Below the pieces are notes generated by a model. That model searched no databases and was not told where the DNA came from. It saw only the letters and a list, made by a program, of their open reading frames with translations. A stretch of DNA of 64,000 nucleotides from Microbacterium oleivorans. Its GTDB lineage: Bacteria > Actinomycetota > Actinomycetes > Actinomycetales > Microbacteriaceae. The first letter of the stretch is position 1; every line of letters begins with the position of its first letter. The position numbers were made by a program, and so were the translations under genes. The stretch lies in contig NZ_JAMBOV010000001.1 in the NCBI RefSeq assembly GCF_023715745.1, positions 744,001 through 808,000 of the forward strand. Direction: 5' to 3'. Shown here piece by piece: positions 34,111 through 43,152 of this stretch.

Positions 34111-35820
34111 ATGAGCCCGACACCCCCGGCATCCGCCCTGCACGACCGCCCCTGGCTGGCCGCCTACGCGCCCGGCGTCCCGACCGACATCGATCCCGTC
34201 GACGAGACGCTCGTCGACCTCCTCGATCACGCCGTCGAGCGCTATGGCAGCAAGGTCGCGACGGAGTTCTTCGGTTCCGAGACGACGTACGCCGAGCTCG
34301 GCGAGCAGGTCTCCCGGGCGGCGAACGCGCTGCGCAGGCTGGGCGTGAGCGCGGGGGACCGGGTCGCGCTCGTGCTGCCCAACTGCCCCCAGCACATCGT
34401 CGCGTTCTACGCCGCGCTGCGGATCGGCGCGATCGTCGTCGAGCACAACCCCACCTACACCGCGCGCGAGCTGCGCCACCAGTTCGAGGTGCACGAGGCG
34501 GTCGTGGCCATCGTCTGGGACAAGGTCGCCGACATCGTCGCGGAGTTCCCGAGCGACGTCGCCCCTGCCGCGATCGTCGCGGTCGACATGTCCGACGCGC
34601 TGCCGTGGGCGATGCGCGCCGCCCTGCGGCTGCCCGTCCCCGCGCTGCGCGAACGCCGCGAAGCGATGACCTCGAAGCCGACCGCCCGAGGCGTCATCCG
34701 CTGGTCCCAGTTCGTGAAAGCGCGGCGGCTGCGCGCCAAGTACCCCGCACCCGGCCTCGACGACACGGCGCTCCTGCAGCTGACGAGCGGGACGACCGGG
34801 ATGCCGAAGGCCGCCATCCTGTCCCATCGCAATCTGCGCTCGAACGCGGCGCAGGGGCGCGCGTGGGTGCCGGGGCTGCGCGAGGGCGAGGAGACCTTCT
34901 ACGCCGTCCTGCCCATGTTCCATGCCTATGGGCTCACCCTCTGCCTCACGTTCGCGGTGTCGATCGGCGCGCGGATCGTGCTGTTCCCGAAGTTCGACGT
35001 CGACCTCGTCGTCGGCGCGCTGAAGAAGTCGCCGCCGACGTTCCTGCCGGGTGTCCCGCCGATCTACGACGCCCTGTCGCGGGCGAGCACCCGCAAGGGC
35101 GTCGACCTCTCGACCATCCGGTTCGCGATCTCCGGCGCCATGAGCCTGCCGGTGCCGACCGTGACGCGCTGGGAGGAGGCCACCGGCGGCCTGCTCGTCG
35201 AGGGCTACGGCATGACCGAGACCTCGCCCGTCGCGCTCGGCAACCCCATCGGGCCGACGCGTCGACCGGGCACGGTCGGCGTGCCGTTCCCCAGCACCGA
35301 GATCCGCGTGGTCGATCCCGACGACCCGAGCGTCGACCGACCTGCCGGCGAGGCCGGCGAGCTGCTGATCCGCGGGCCGCAGGTGTTCCAGGGGTACTGG
35401 CGCCGGCCGGAGGAGACCGCCGCCGTCCTCCTCGACGGCGGGTGGCTGCGCACCGGCGACATCGTGACGGTCTCGGACGACGGGTTCGTGACGGTGGTCG
35501 ACCGCGTGAAGGAGCTCATCATCACGGGCGGCTTCAACGTCAGTCCCAGCGAGGTCGAGCAGGTGCTGACTCTGCACCCCGACGTCGAGTCCGCCGCGGT
35601 CGTGGGCGTGCCTCGGCCGACCGGCGGGGAGGACGTTGTCGCGGCCGTCGTGATGAAGGCGGGGACCGCGTTCGAGGCATCCGCCCTCAAGGACTTCGCC
35701 CGCTCGCACCTCGCCCCGTACAAGGTGCCGCGCAAGGTCGTGCAGCTCAACGACCTGCCGCGCTCGCAGATCGGCAAGGTGCTGCGGCGACAGGTCCGGG
35801 AGCAGCTGACCGCCCGCTGA
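34111..35820 (+). CDS. Long-chain acyl-CoA synthetase/AMP-dependent ligase
   Basis: 569 residues from ATG 34111, preceded by AGGAGG. The frame is open further upstream but that part has no ligase homology. AMP-binding motif TSGTTGMPKAA begins at Thr225; GYGMTETSPVALGNPIGP, GWLRTGDIV and VDRVKELIITGGFNVSPSEVE follow, and the C-terminal Lys is in RSQIGKVLRR. It activates fatty or carboxylic acids to acyl-CoA through an acyl-AMP. It resembles FadD/DitJ-type enzymes; the chain-length preference is unknown. Confidence 0.9.
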   Translation: MSPTPPASALHDRPWLAAYAPGVPTDIDPVDETLVDLLDHAVERYGSKVATEFFGSETTYAELGEQVSRAANALRRLGVSAGDRVALVLPNCPQHIVAFYAALRIGAIVVEHNPTYTARELRHQFEVHEAVVAIVWDKVADIVAEFPSDVAPAAIVAVDMSDALPWAMRAALRLPVPALRERREAMTSKPTARGVIRWSQFVKARRLRAKYPAPGLDDTALLQLTSGTTGMPKAAILSHRNLRSNAAQGRAWVPGLREGEETFYAVLPMFHAYGLTLCLTFAVSIGARIVLFPKFDVDLVVGALKKSPPTFLPGVPPIYDALSRASTRKGVDLSTIRFAISGAMSLPVPTVTRWEEATGGLLVEGYGMTETSPVALGNPIGPTRRPGTVGVPFPSTEIRVVDPDDPSVDRPAGEAGELLIRGPQVFQGYWRRPEETAAVLLDGGWLRTGDIVTVSDDGFVTVVDRVKELIITGGFNVSPSEVEQVLTLHPDVESAAVVGVPRPTGGEDVVAAVVMKAGTAFEASALKDFARSHLAPYKVPRKVVQLNDLPRSQIGKVLRRQVREQLTAR

Positions 35821-35899
35821 TCTGTCAAGGGTCGTCGCCGCGGGGCTGGACCGGTGGCAGGGTGGATGCCGGACCGCACCACCCCGTCGAAGGAGACCC

Positions 35900-36787
35900 A
35901 TGTCGTCGCAGCGCACCCTCGGACCGTTCACCGTCTCGGCCATCGGACTCGGCGCCATGCCGGTGTCCATGAACAGCAACGGCATCCCGTCGCACGAGGA
36001 CGCGGTCGCGACCGTCCGCGCGGCGCTCGACGCCGGCGTCACCCTCATCGACACCGCCGACATCTACGCACCCAGCTGGGACACCATGGGCCACAACGAG
36101 CGGATCGTCGCCGACGCGCTCGCCGGGTGGGACGGCGACCGCTCGTCGATCGTCGTCGCGACCAAGGGCGGCATCACGCGCAGCGAGGAGAAGGACTTCG
36201 GCCGCGACGGGTCGCTCTCCTACCTCCGCAGCGCCGTGCAGAAGTCGCTGCAGAACCTGAAGGTCGACGTCATCGACCTGTACCAGTACCACCGCCCGGA
36301 CCGCTGGATGGTCTACGGCGAGATCATGCAGAACCTGAAGACCCTGCAGGACGAGGGCCTCGTGCGCACCGTCGGCATCTCGAACGCGAGCGTGGAGGAG
36401 ATCCAGATCGCGCAGGAGGTCCTCGGCGAGGGCGGCCTGACGAGCGTGCAGAACGAGTTCTCGCCGCGGCATCCCGGCAGCTACGGCGAGCTGAAGCACT
36501 GCGTCGAGCACGGCATCGCCTTCCTGCCGTGGAGCCCGCTCGGCGGCATCGGCGGCGCCGGGTCCGTCGGGGAACGCTTCACCGCGTTCGCCGAGATCGG
36601 CGAGGCCCACGGCGTCAGCCCGCAGCAGGTCGTCCTCGCGTGGGAGCTGTCGCTCGGCGAGACCGTCATCCCCATTCCGGGGGCGAGCCGCCCGGCATCC
36701 ATCACCGACTCGTTCCAGGCGCGGAACCTCGAGCTCTCCGCCGACGAGCTGGCCCGCTGCTCGGCCGCCGTCGGCATCGACATCTGA
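35900..36787 (+). CDS. Aldo/keto reductase
   Basis: 295 residues from ATG 35900 with ribosome site GAAGGAG. The catalytic tetrad is visible: Asp51 and Tyr56 (LIDTADIYAPS), Lys89 (VVATKGG) and His131 (LYQYHRPD). C-terminal ETVIPIPGASRPASITDS is the NADPH-binding region. Expected reaction: NADPH-dependent carbonyl reduction. Family length about 280-330. It stops 4 bases before the convergent RecQ stop. Confidence 0.92.
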   Translation: MSSQRTLGPFTVSAIGLGAMPVSMNSNGIPSHEDAVATVRAALDAGVTLIDTADIYAPSWDTMGHNERIVADALAGWDGDRSSIVVATKGGITRSEEKDFGRDGSLSYLRSAVQKSLQNLKVDVIDLYQYHRPDRWMVYGEIMQNLKTLQDEGLVRTVGISNASVEEIQIAQEVLGEGGLTSVQNEFSPRHPGSYGELKHCVEHGIAFLPWSPLGGIGGAGSVGERFTAFAEIGEAHGVSPQQVVLAWELSLGETVIPIPGASRPASITDSFQARNLELSADELARCSAAVGIDI

Positions 36788-36791
36788 CGCG

Positions 36792-38441
36792 TCAGCCCGC
36801 CTTCAGAAGGTGCTCTCGCTCGACGATCTCGAGCGAGAGCACCTTGTAGCCCTCGCTCTCGAAGAACACCCGCATCCGGTCGTCATCGATCGAGACGACC
36901 GTGCCTGCGCCCCACTCGCGGTGCGAGACCTTCTCGTCGACGTCGAAGGGGGCCGACGCCGCGGCTCGCGCGCCCGCCTCGGCCGAACCGCTCGCGCACG
37001 TGTCGCAGTTGCCGCACGGCTCGTCGAGCTCCTGCCCGAAGTAGCCGAGCAGCACCTGACGGCGGCAGCGCCGCGTCTCGGCATACTCGCGCATCGTCTC
37101 GATGCGCGAGCGCTCGATGCGCTCGCGTTCCTCGACCCGTTCGAGCGCGGCCTTCACCGCGGCACGCTCATCGAGGTTCCGGCGCAGCGAGACGCCTGAC
37201 TTCGACGTGCGGGCGGACCCGGTGTCGACGAGCAGGGTGAGCAGGCCGGTGACGCGCCGAGGTGAGAGCCCGGAATCCTTCGCGAGGGCGGACTTCGTGC
37301 GCGCCCGTGTCGACATGGCGCGCATGAGGGTGCTCAGCTCGGCGGCATCCGGGTTCTTCGTCGCGAAGTAGCGCCGTAGGGCGAGGTCCTCGGAGCGGTA
37401 GTGCAGGGTGCCGTGCGCCTCCTCTCCGTCGCGGCCGGCCCGGCCGAGCTCTTGGAAGTAGGCGTCGATCGACTCGGGGACGTCGGCGTGGATGACGAAC
37501 CGCACGTTCTCCTTGTCGATCCCCATCCCGAAGGCGCTCGTCGCCACGACGACGTCGAGCTCGTCGCAGAGGAACTGCCGGTGCACCTCGGCGCGCTCTC
37601 TCGCCGGGAGGCCCGCGTGGTACGCCCGCGCCCGTCGGCCGCGTTCGATCAGCTCCTCCGCGTACAGCTCCGCCGACCGTCGCGTGGACGTGTAGAGCAG
37701 CCCCGGCACGGGGAGGGAGGCGACCTCGTCGATGACGGCGGCGCGCTTCTCGCGGTCGTCGCCGTGTCGACGTACACCGAGGCTGATCGACGGACGGTCG
37801 ACATCGCCGATGTGCACGGACGGGTCATCGAGGCCGAGGCGGGCGGAGATCTCCTCGCGCACGGGAGTGGATGCCGTCGCGGTCAGTGCGAGGATCGGGG
37901 GCCGTCCGAGCCGCGCAGCGACCTCACCGAGCCCCAGATAGTCGGGGCGGAAGTCGTGCCCCCACGAGGCGATGCAATGCGCCTCGTCGACAGCGAGAAG
38001 AGCGATGTCGAGCTCCGCGAGCTCGGCCACCACCTCGTCGTTCGCGAGCTGTTCCGGTGCGAGCAGGACGTAGGTCGCCTCGCCGTCCCGAAGCCGGCGC
38101 CACGCCTCGTCCCGCGCGCGCTCGCCGCGGCCGGAGTTCAGTGCGACCGCGACCGGGGCGTCGGGGGCGTGCTCGAGACCGGCGAGCTGGTCCTCCTGCA
38201 GGGCGATGAGCGGCGACACCACGACGGTGACCCCCGGGCGCAGCGCCGCGGCGACCTGGTAGACAGCCGATTTGCCGGACCCCGTCGCCCACACCACCAT
38301 CACGTCGCGCCCCGCGGCGGCCGCCTCGATCGCGTCGAGCTGCGCGGGACGCAGCTGCGTCAGCCCGAACCGTTCGGCGGCGACGCGCTCGACCTCGGCG
38401 CGATCGGGGGTGAACGGTGCAGAGGTGGAGCGGCCTGGCAT
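36792..38441 (-). CDS. recQ: RecQ-family ATP-dependent DNA helicase
   Basis: 549 residues from ATG 38441. Helicase motifs: RPAQLDAIEA (motif 0), Walker A ATGSGKS (52-58), DEAH 152-155 (AVDEAHCIASWGHDFRP, the RecQ aromatic-rich loop), LALTATAS, LLYTSTRRSAE, TSAFGMGIDKENVRFVIH and QELGRAGRDG (motif VI). Zinc-binding Cys cluster CRRQVLLGYFG, CGNCDTC follows. There is no HRDC domain; instead the C-terminus carries a V-x-H-R-EWGAGTVV stretch resembling the small beta-barrel at the end of UvrD/PcrA helicases. It unwinds 3'-5' during recombination repair. Confidence 0.9.
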   Translation of the reverse strand: MPGRSTSAPFTPDRAEVERVAAERFGLTQLRPAQLDAIEAAAAGRDVMVVWATGSGKSAVYQVAAALRPGVTVVVSPLIALQEDQLAGLEHAPDAPVAVALNSGRGERARDEAWRRLRDGEATYVLLAPEQLANDEVVAELAELDIALLAVDEAHCIASWGHDFRPDYLGLGEVAARLGRPPILALTATASTPVREEISARLGLDDPSVHIGDVDRPSISLGVRRHGDDREKRAAVIDEVASLPVPGLLYTSTRRSAELYAEELIERGRRARAYHAGLPARERAEVHRQFLCDELDVVVATSAFGMGIDKENVRFVIHADVPESIDAYFQELGRAGRDGEEAHGTLHYRSEDLALRRYFATKNPDAAELSTLMRAMSTRARTKSALAKDSGLSPRRVTGLLTLLVDTGSARTSKSGVSLRRNLDERAAVKAALERVEERERIERSRIETMREYAETRRCRRQVLLGYFGQELDEPCGNCDTCASGSAEAGARAAASAPFDVDEKVSHREWGAGTVVSIDDDRMRVFFESEGYKVLSLEIVEREHLLKAG

Positions 38442-38530
38442 GCATCCACGGTCGCCGACGAAGCGGCATCCGCGGACACCCTTGACACCGACCCCGCGGC
38501 GGCACAGGGTCAGGCGGACGGGAAGGAGCG

Positions 38531-39370
38531 ATGACGATGACGGTGAGGGTCGGGATCTCAGGGTGGCGCTACCCGCGCTGGCGCGGCGACTTCTACCCAC
38601 GCGGCCTCGTGCAGCGGCGCGAGCTCGCCTACGTCGCCGAGCGGATGCCGACGGTCGAACTCAACGGCTCGTTCTACTCCCTGCAGCGTCCCACCAGCTA
38701 TACGCGCTGGCGCGATGAGACCCCCGACGACTTCGTCTTCGCGGTCAAGGGATCGCGCTACGTCTCGCACATGCTGCGACTGCGGGGAGTCGAGACGGCG
38801 CTCGCGAACTTCTTCGCGTCGGGCGTCCTCGCCCTCGGAGCGAAGCTCGGGCCGGTGCTCTGGCAGCTGCCTGAGCGGCTCGCGTTCGACCCCGAGGCCC
38901 TCGACGCCTTCCTGCGCGGGCTTCCGCGCACGACGGGAGAGGCCCTCGCCCTCGCGCGCCGGCACGACGCCCGTGTCGACGGCCGTGCCTGGCTGCAGAT
39001 CGACGCCCACCGTCCGATCCGCTACGCCCTCGAGCCGCGCTCGCCGTCGTACGAGGATCCGGGTGCCGCCGCGATCCTGCGGGAACACGATGTGGCCCTG
39101 GTGGTCGCCGACACCGCCGGGCGGTTCCCGGCGTTCGGGGAGCAGACGGCATCCTTCACCTACGTCCGGCTGCACGGCGCCGAGGATCTGTACGCGAGCG
39201 GGTACACGCCGGAGCAGCTGGACGCGTGGGCGGAACGTATCCGCGGGTGGGCGGGAGGCGAACCCGCCCGCGACGTGTTCGTCTACTTCGACAACGATGC
39301 GCGCGGCTTCGCGCCGCACGACGCCGTCGCGTTGGGGGAGCGGGTTCGGCAGGATCCCTCCGTTCCGTGA
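38531..39370 (+). CDS. DUF72 domain-containing protein (YecE-like)
   Basis: 279 residues from ATG 38531. DUF72 TIM-barrel signature: VGISGWRYPRWRGDFYP, VELNGSFYSLQRPTSYTRW, FVFAVKGSRYVSHMLRL, LGPVLWQLPERL and TYVRLHGAE with VYFDNDARGFAP. Biochemical role of the family is not settled. Starts 89 bases from the divergent recQ. Confidence 0.9.
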   Translation: MTMTVRVGISGWRYPRWRGDFYPRGLVQRRELAYVAERMPTVELNGSFYSLQRPTSYTRWRDETPDDFVFAVKGSRYVSHMLRLRGVETALANFFASGVLALGAKLGPVLWQLPERLAFDPEALDAFLRGLPRTTGEALALARRHDARVDGRAWLQIDAHRPIRYALEPRSPSYEDPGAAAILREHDVALVVADTAGRFPAFGEQTASFTYVRLHGAEDLYASGYTPEQLDAWAERIRGWAGGEPARDVFVYFDNDARGFAPHDAVALGERVRQDPSVP

Positions 39371-39406
39371 CAGCCGCCGGGACGTGCGACGTGTCAGGCT
39401 CGGACC

Positions 39407-39979
39407 GTGCAGATCCCGCCGCGTGAGGTCACGCTCGACCGTGCCGCCCTTCTCGTCGTCGACGTGCAGCGGGGCTTCGACGACGTCGCGTACTGGGGAC
39501 GACGCGACAACCCCGCCTGCGAAGCGAACATCGCCGCGCTCATCGAGCGGTGGCGGGGGCGCGGCTGGCCGGTCGTGTTCGTCCGGCACGACTCGACGTC
39601 CGAGGTGTCGCCCTTGCGACCGGGGCAGCCCGGCAACGACCTCAAGCCTGAGATCACCGGCATCCCCGACCTGCTCGTCACCAAGAGCGTGAACTCGTCG
39701 TTCCACGGCGCGCCGGATCTCGACGCGTGGTTGCGAGAGAGCGGTGTCCGGCAGTTCGTCGTGACCGGCATCTCGACCAACCACTGCTGCGAGACCACCG
39801 CGCGCGTCGGCGGCAACCTCGGGTACGACGTGTACGTCGCCCTCGACGCGACCCACTCGTTCGACCGCACCGCGCCCGACGGCTCGGTCGTCTCTGCCGA
39901 GACGCTGGCGGCGGTCACGGCCACCAACCTCGACGGCGAGTTCGCGACCGTCGTCTCCACCGCCGACCTGCTCCGCTGA
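39407..39979 (+). CDS. Cysteine hydrolase, isochorismatase family
   Basis: 190 residues from GTG 39407. Catalytic triad by motif: Asp19 (LLVVDVQRGF), Lys93 (VTKSVNSSF) and Cys127 (TNHCCETTAR). The structure includes a cis-peptide region GISTNH. Members hydrolyse isochorismate, nicotinamide, N-carbamoyl compounds or peroxyureidoacrylate; the substrate cannot be told apart here. Followed after 44 bases by the S9 peptidase gene. Confidence 0.88.
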   Translation: MQIPPREVTLDRAALLVVDVQRGFDDVAYWGRRDNPACEANIAALIERWRGRGWPVVFVRHDSTSEVSPLRPGQPGNDLKPEITGIPDLLVTKSVNSSFHGAPDLDAWLRESGVRQFVVTGISTNHCCETTARVGGNLGYDVYVALDATHSFDRTAPDGSVVSAETLAAVTATNLDGEFATVVSTADLLR

Positions 39980-40023
39980 ACCGATCCTGTCGCCGCGGCG
40001 GGGTCCGCGGTTAGCGTGGAGGG

Positions 40024-42108
40024 ATGCCCCAGACTCCCTTCGCCTCGCTCGAGGACTACATCGCCCTGCCCCGCATCGACGCCGTCGCCCTCTCGCCGGA
40101 CGGCACCCGCGCGGTGCTCACCGTCGCGACTCTGACCGCGGACAAGACCGGCTACGACCGCGCGCTGTGGGAGGTCCCGGCGACCGGCGGTGGGACGGCT
40201 CGCCGCCTCACCCGGTCGGCGAAGGGCGAGCAGGGTGCCGCATTCACCGCGGACGGCGACCTGCTCTTCGTGAGCGCGCGCCCCGACGCGGAAGGCGACG
40301 GCGAGGACGAGGCGGCGCAGCTGTGGCTGCTGCCGGCCGCCGGTGGGGAGGCGCGGGCGATCACACGCCTGGCCGGGGGAGTCTCGGGCCTCGCCGCCGT
40401 CGCGGAAGCGGCATCCGTCGCCGTCCTCTCAGCAGACCTGCTGCCGTCCGCCGACTCGGTCGAGGCCGACGCGAAGCTGCGCGCCGAACGCAAGAAGCGC
40501 AAGCTGTCGGCGATCCTGCACACCACCTACCCGGTGCGGTTCTGGGACCACGACCTCGGCCCCGCCGAGCCGCACCTGATGGCCCTCGAGCTCGGCGACC
40601 TCTCCGACTCGGTCCGGTCGTTCGCCGCCTCCGACGCGGCGGAGGACGAACCGGATGCCACGACGCCGTATCCCGCGTCCCTCCCGCGCCCGCGCGACCT
40701 GACACCCGCGCCGGGTCGCACGGCCGACGCCGCCGGCGCCGCCCTCACGCCCGACGGGCGCACGCTCATCGCCGCGATGCGGTTCCCGCAGGGGCGTGCC
40801 GAGCGGTTCGCGATCGTCTCGATCGACGTCGCGTCGGGGGAGCGGACGACCCTCTTCGAGGAGCGCTCGACGTACTTCGAATCACCCGTCGTCAGCCACG
40901 ACGGCACGCGCGTCGCCTACATCCGGGCGGCGTTCTCCGACCCGACGGGACCTGCCGACCAGGAACTGTGGGTCGCCGGGATCGACGGAACCTCACCCCG
41001 CCGTCTCGCCGAGGGCTGGGACCGCTGGCCGACGGGACTCGCGTTCGCCCACGACGACGCGGCACTCATCGTGACCGCCGACCAGGACGGCCGCGGTCCG
41101 GTGTTCCGCGTCCCGCTGGACGGCGGCGCTCCGGAGCAGCTGACGACGGACGAGCACGCCTACTCGAACGTGTCCGTCGACCGTGCGACGGGTGCGCTCG
41201 TCGCGCTGCGCTCGTCGTGGATGGTGCCGCCGCATCCGGTCCGCATCGACCCGGACGGCGCCGTGACGCCCCTCGTGACCCCGGCTCCGCTGCCGACGCC
41301 TGCGGGCACGATGACGGAGGTCGAGACGACGGCCGAGGACGGCGCGCGGGTGCGCGGCTGGCTGCTCCTGCCCGAGGGGGCGGATGCGGCATCCCCCGCA
41401 CCCCTGCTCCTGTGGATCCACGGCGGGCCGCTGAACAGCTGGAACGCGTGGAGCTGGCGGTGGAACCCGCAGCTCGCCCTCGCCCGCGGCTACGCCGTGC
41501 TGCTGCCCGACCCGGCCCTGTCGACCGGGTACGGACTCGACTTCATCGCGCGCGGCTGGAACAGCTGGGGCGGCAAGCCCTACACCGACCTCATGTCGAT
41601 CACCGATGAGGTCGTCGCGCGCGCCGACGTCGACGAAACGAAGACCGCCGCGATGGGCGGCTCGTTCGGCGGGTACATGGCGAACTGGGTCGCCGGGCAC
41701 ACCGACCGGTTCCGCGCGATCGTGACGCACGCGAGCCTGTGGTCGCTCGACCAGTTCGCCGGGACGACCGACAGCTCGTCGTACTGGCAGGAGATCTTCA
41801 CGCCCGAGGCGATGATCGAGAACTCGCCCCACCGCTACGTCGAGGACATCTCGACGCCGCTCCTGGTCATCCACGGCGACCGCGACTACCGCGTGCCGAT
41901 CGGCGAGAGCCTGCGGCTGTGGTCGGAGCTGAACGAGCACTTCGGCGAGGACGACGGGTCGACCGTCCACCGGTTCCTGTACTTCCCCGACGAGAACCAC
42001 TGGGTGCTCAAGCCCCAGCACGCGGTCGTCTGGTACGAGACCGTGTTCGGCTTCCTCGGCGAGCACGTGCACGGCGAACCCGCACCGAAGGTCGCCGGGC
42101 TCGGCTGA
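40024..42108 (+). CDS. S9 family peptidase (acylaminoacyl/dipeptidyl peptidase type, S9C)
   Basis: 694 residues from ATG 40024. An N-terminal seven-bladed propeller of TolB-like repeats (ALSPDGTRAVLTV, TPDGRTLIAAMRFP, SHDGTRVAYIRA) precedes the hydrolase domain. Catalytic Ser547 in MGGSFGGYMANW, Asp621 in HGDRDYRVP, His659 in DENHWVL. LLWIHGGPLNSWNAWSWRWNP is the oxyanion segment. It has no signal peptide, so it removes N-terminal residues or acyl-amino acids from peptides inside the cell. Confidence 0.92.
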   Translation: MPQTPFASLEDYIALPRIDAVALSPDGTRAVLTVATLTADKTGYDRALWEVPATGGGTARRLTRSAKGEQGAAFTADGDLLFVSARPDAEGDGEDEAAQLWLLPAAGGEARAITRLAGGVSGLAAVAEAASVAVLSADLLPSADSVEADAKLRAERKKRKLSAILHTTYPVRFWDHDLGPAEPHLMALELGDLSDSVRSFAASDAAEDEPDATTPYPASLPRPRDLTPAPGRTADAAGAALTPDGRTLIAAMRFPQGRAERFAIVSIDVASGERTTLFEERSTYFESPVVSHDGTRVAYIRAAFSDPTGPADQELWVAGIDGTSPRRLAEGWDRWPTGLAFAHDDAALIVTADQDGRGPVFRVPLDGGAPEQLTTDEHAYSNVSVDRATGALVALRSSWMVPPHPVRIDPDGAVTPLVTPAPLPTPAGTMTEVETTAEDGARVRGWLLLPEGADAASPAPLLLWIHGGPLNSWNAWSWRWNPQLALARGYAVLLPDPALSTGYGLDFIARGWNSWGGKPYTDLMSITDEVVARADVDETKTAAMGGSFGGYMANWVAGHTDRFRAIVTHASLWSLDQFAGTTDSSSYWQEIFTPEAMIENSPHRYVEDISTPLLVIHGDRDYRVPIGESLRLWSELNEHFGEDDGSTVHRFLYFPDENHWVLKPQHAVVWYETVFGFLGEHVHGEPAPKVAGLG

Positions 42109-42124
42109 CCCGGGCTTACTCGGA

Positions 42125-42154
42125 AGAGCGGGTACGCCCCCACGTACCCGCTCT
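42125..42154. terminator. Hairpin terminator between S9 peptidase and DUF1295 gene
   Basis: AGAGCGGGTACG/CGTACCCGCTCT is a perfect 12-base stem with a 6-base loop in a convergent gap. A second hairpin, CCGGGGC/GCCCCGG, follows at 42191-42210 and may serve the leftward gene. Confidence 0.8.
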
Positions 42155-42233
42155 CCGGACCCCGGCGCACACACCCGTGCGCGGCGTCCCCCGGGGCGCC
42201 CGAGCCCCGGTCGTCGGTGAAAGCGCCAGCGCG

Positions 42234-43133
42234 TCAGCGCGCTGCGGCCTTGGCTGCCTTCGGCCGCACGATGGTCGGCACGAGCACCGGCGTCGCGGTC
42301 TTGTAGGCCTCGTAATCGGCGTCGCCGCCCCATCGCTTGTCGGCCTTCTTCTCGAGCAGCGGCACGCCGCTGACGCGGGTGAGGAGCAGGATCACGAACA
42401 CCGGCGACAGCAGGCCGATCCACTGCCAGCCCTCGAAGACGGGGGCGGCCACGATCGCGACGCCGACCCAGGCGAGGATCTCGCCGAAGTAGTTGGGATG
42501 CCGCGACCGCGACCACAGCCCGGTCCGGATGAAGCGGCCCCTGTTCGCGGGATCGGCCGTGAACGCGGTCTTCTGCGCGTCGGCGACGACCTCGATCAGC
42601 ATTCCGACGATCCAGACGACGATGCCCATCACCGCGAAGACGTCGAGTCCGCTCCGGTCGCCCGAGGCGATCGCGATCCACGCCGCCGCGGCGGTGATGC
42701 TGACCCACAGGCCCTGCATGATCCAGACGCGCAGGAACGAGAGCGGGTTCACCTTGATGTCGTCGAAGCGGTCGTCGCTGCCGGAACGGTGGATGCGGAT
42801 GAACAGGAACGAACCCAGCCGCACCGCCCAGACGATCACCATGAGCGCGAGCGCGATCGCGCGTGCGTCCGGCGTCGGTGACAGCAGCAGGACGCCGACC
42901 GTCACGAGGATGAATGTCGCGCTGCCCGTCGCGTCGAAGAACCGCTCCGTGCGGGCGATCGCCGACGGGATGTAGACCAGCACCTGGACGGCGAAGGCGG
43001 CCGCGACGGCGATCGCGAAGACGGGCACGCCGCCGACCGTGGCGCCGCCCTGACTTCCGGCCAGCGCGACCAGAGCGCCGATGACGAGCCCCACGACCAC
43101 GGTGATCAGGGCGGAACGGTTCTGCGCAGACAT
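42234..43133 (-). CDS. DUF1295 family membrane protein (steroid 5-alpha reductase-like fold)
   Basis: 299 residues from ATG 43133. About seven hydrophobic helices, starting ALITVVVGLVIGALVALAG. The conserved C-terminal DUF1295 motif is present: RTGLWSRSRHPNYFGEILAWVGV with Arg/His/Asn/Glu, plus KADKRWGGDADYEAYKTATP. This is the isoprenylcysteine methyltransferase/steroid-reductase-like fold that binds NADPH or SAM at the membrane. Substrate unknown. It is 19 bases downstream of the acyl-CoA ligase and is probably co-transcribed with it. Confidence 0.87.
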   Translation of the reverse strand: MSAQNRSALITVVVGLVIGALVALAGSQGGATVGGVPVFAIAVAAAFAVQVLVYIPSAIARTERFFDATGSATFILVTVGVLLLSPTPDARAIALALMVIVWAVRLGSFLFIRIHRSGSDDRFDDIKVNPLSFLRVWIMQGLWVSITAAAAWIAIASGDRSGLDVFAVMGIVVWIVGMLIEVVADAQKTAFTADPANRGRFIRTGLWSRSRHPNYFGEILAWVGVAIVAAPVFEGWQWIGLLSPVFVILLLTRVSGVPLLEKKADKRWGGDADYEAYKTATPVLVPTIVRPKAAKAAAR

Positions 43134-43152
43134 GGGGGCCTTTCGGGTGAAG

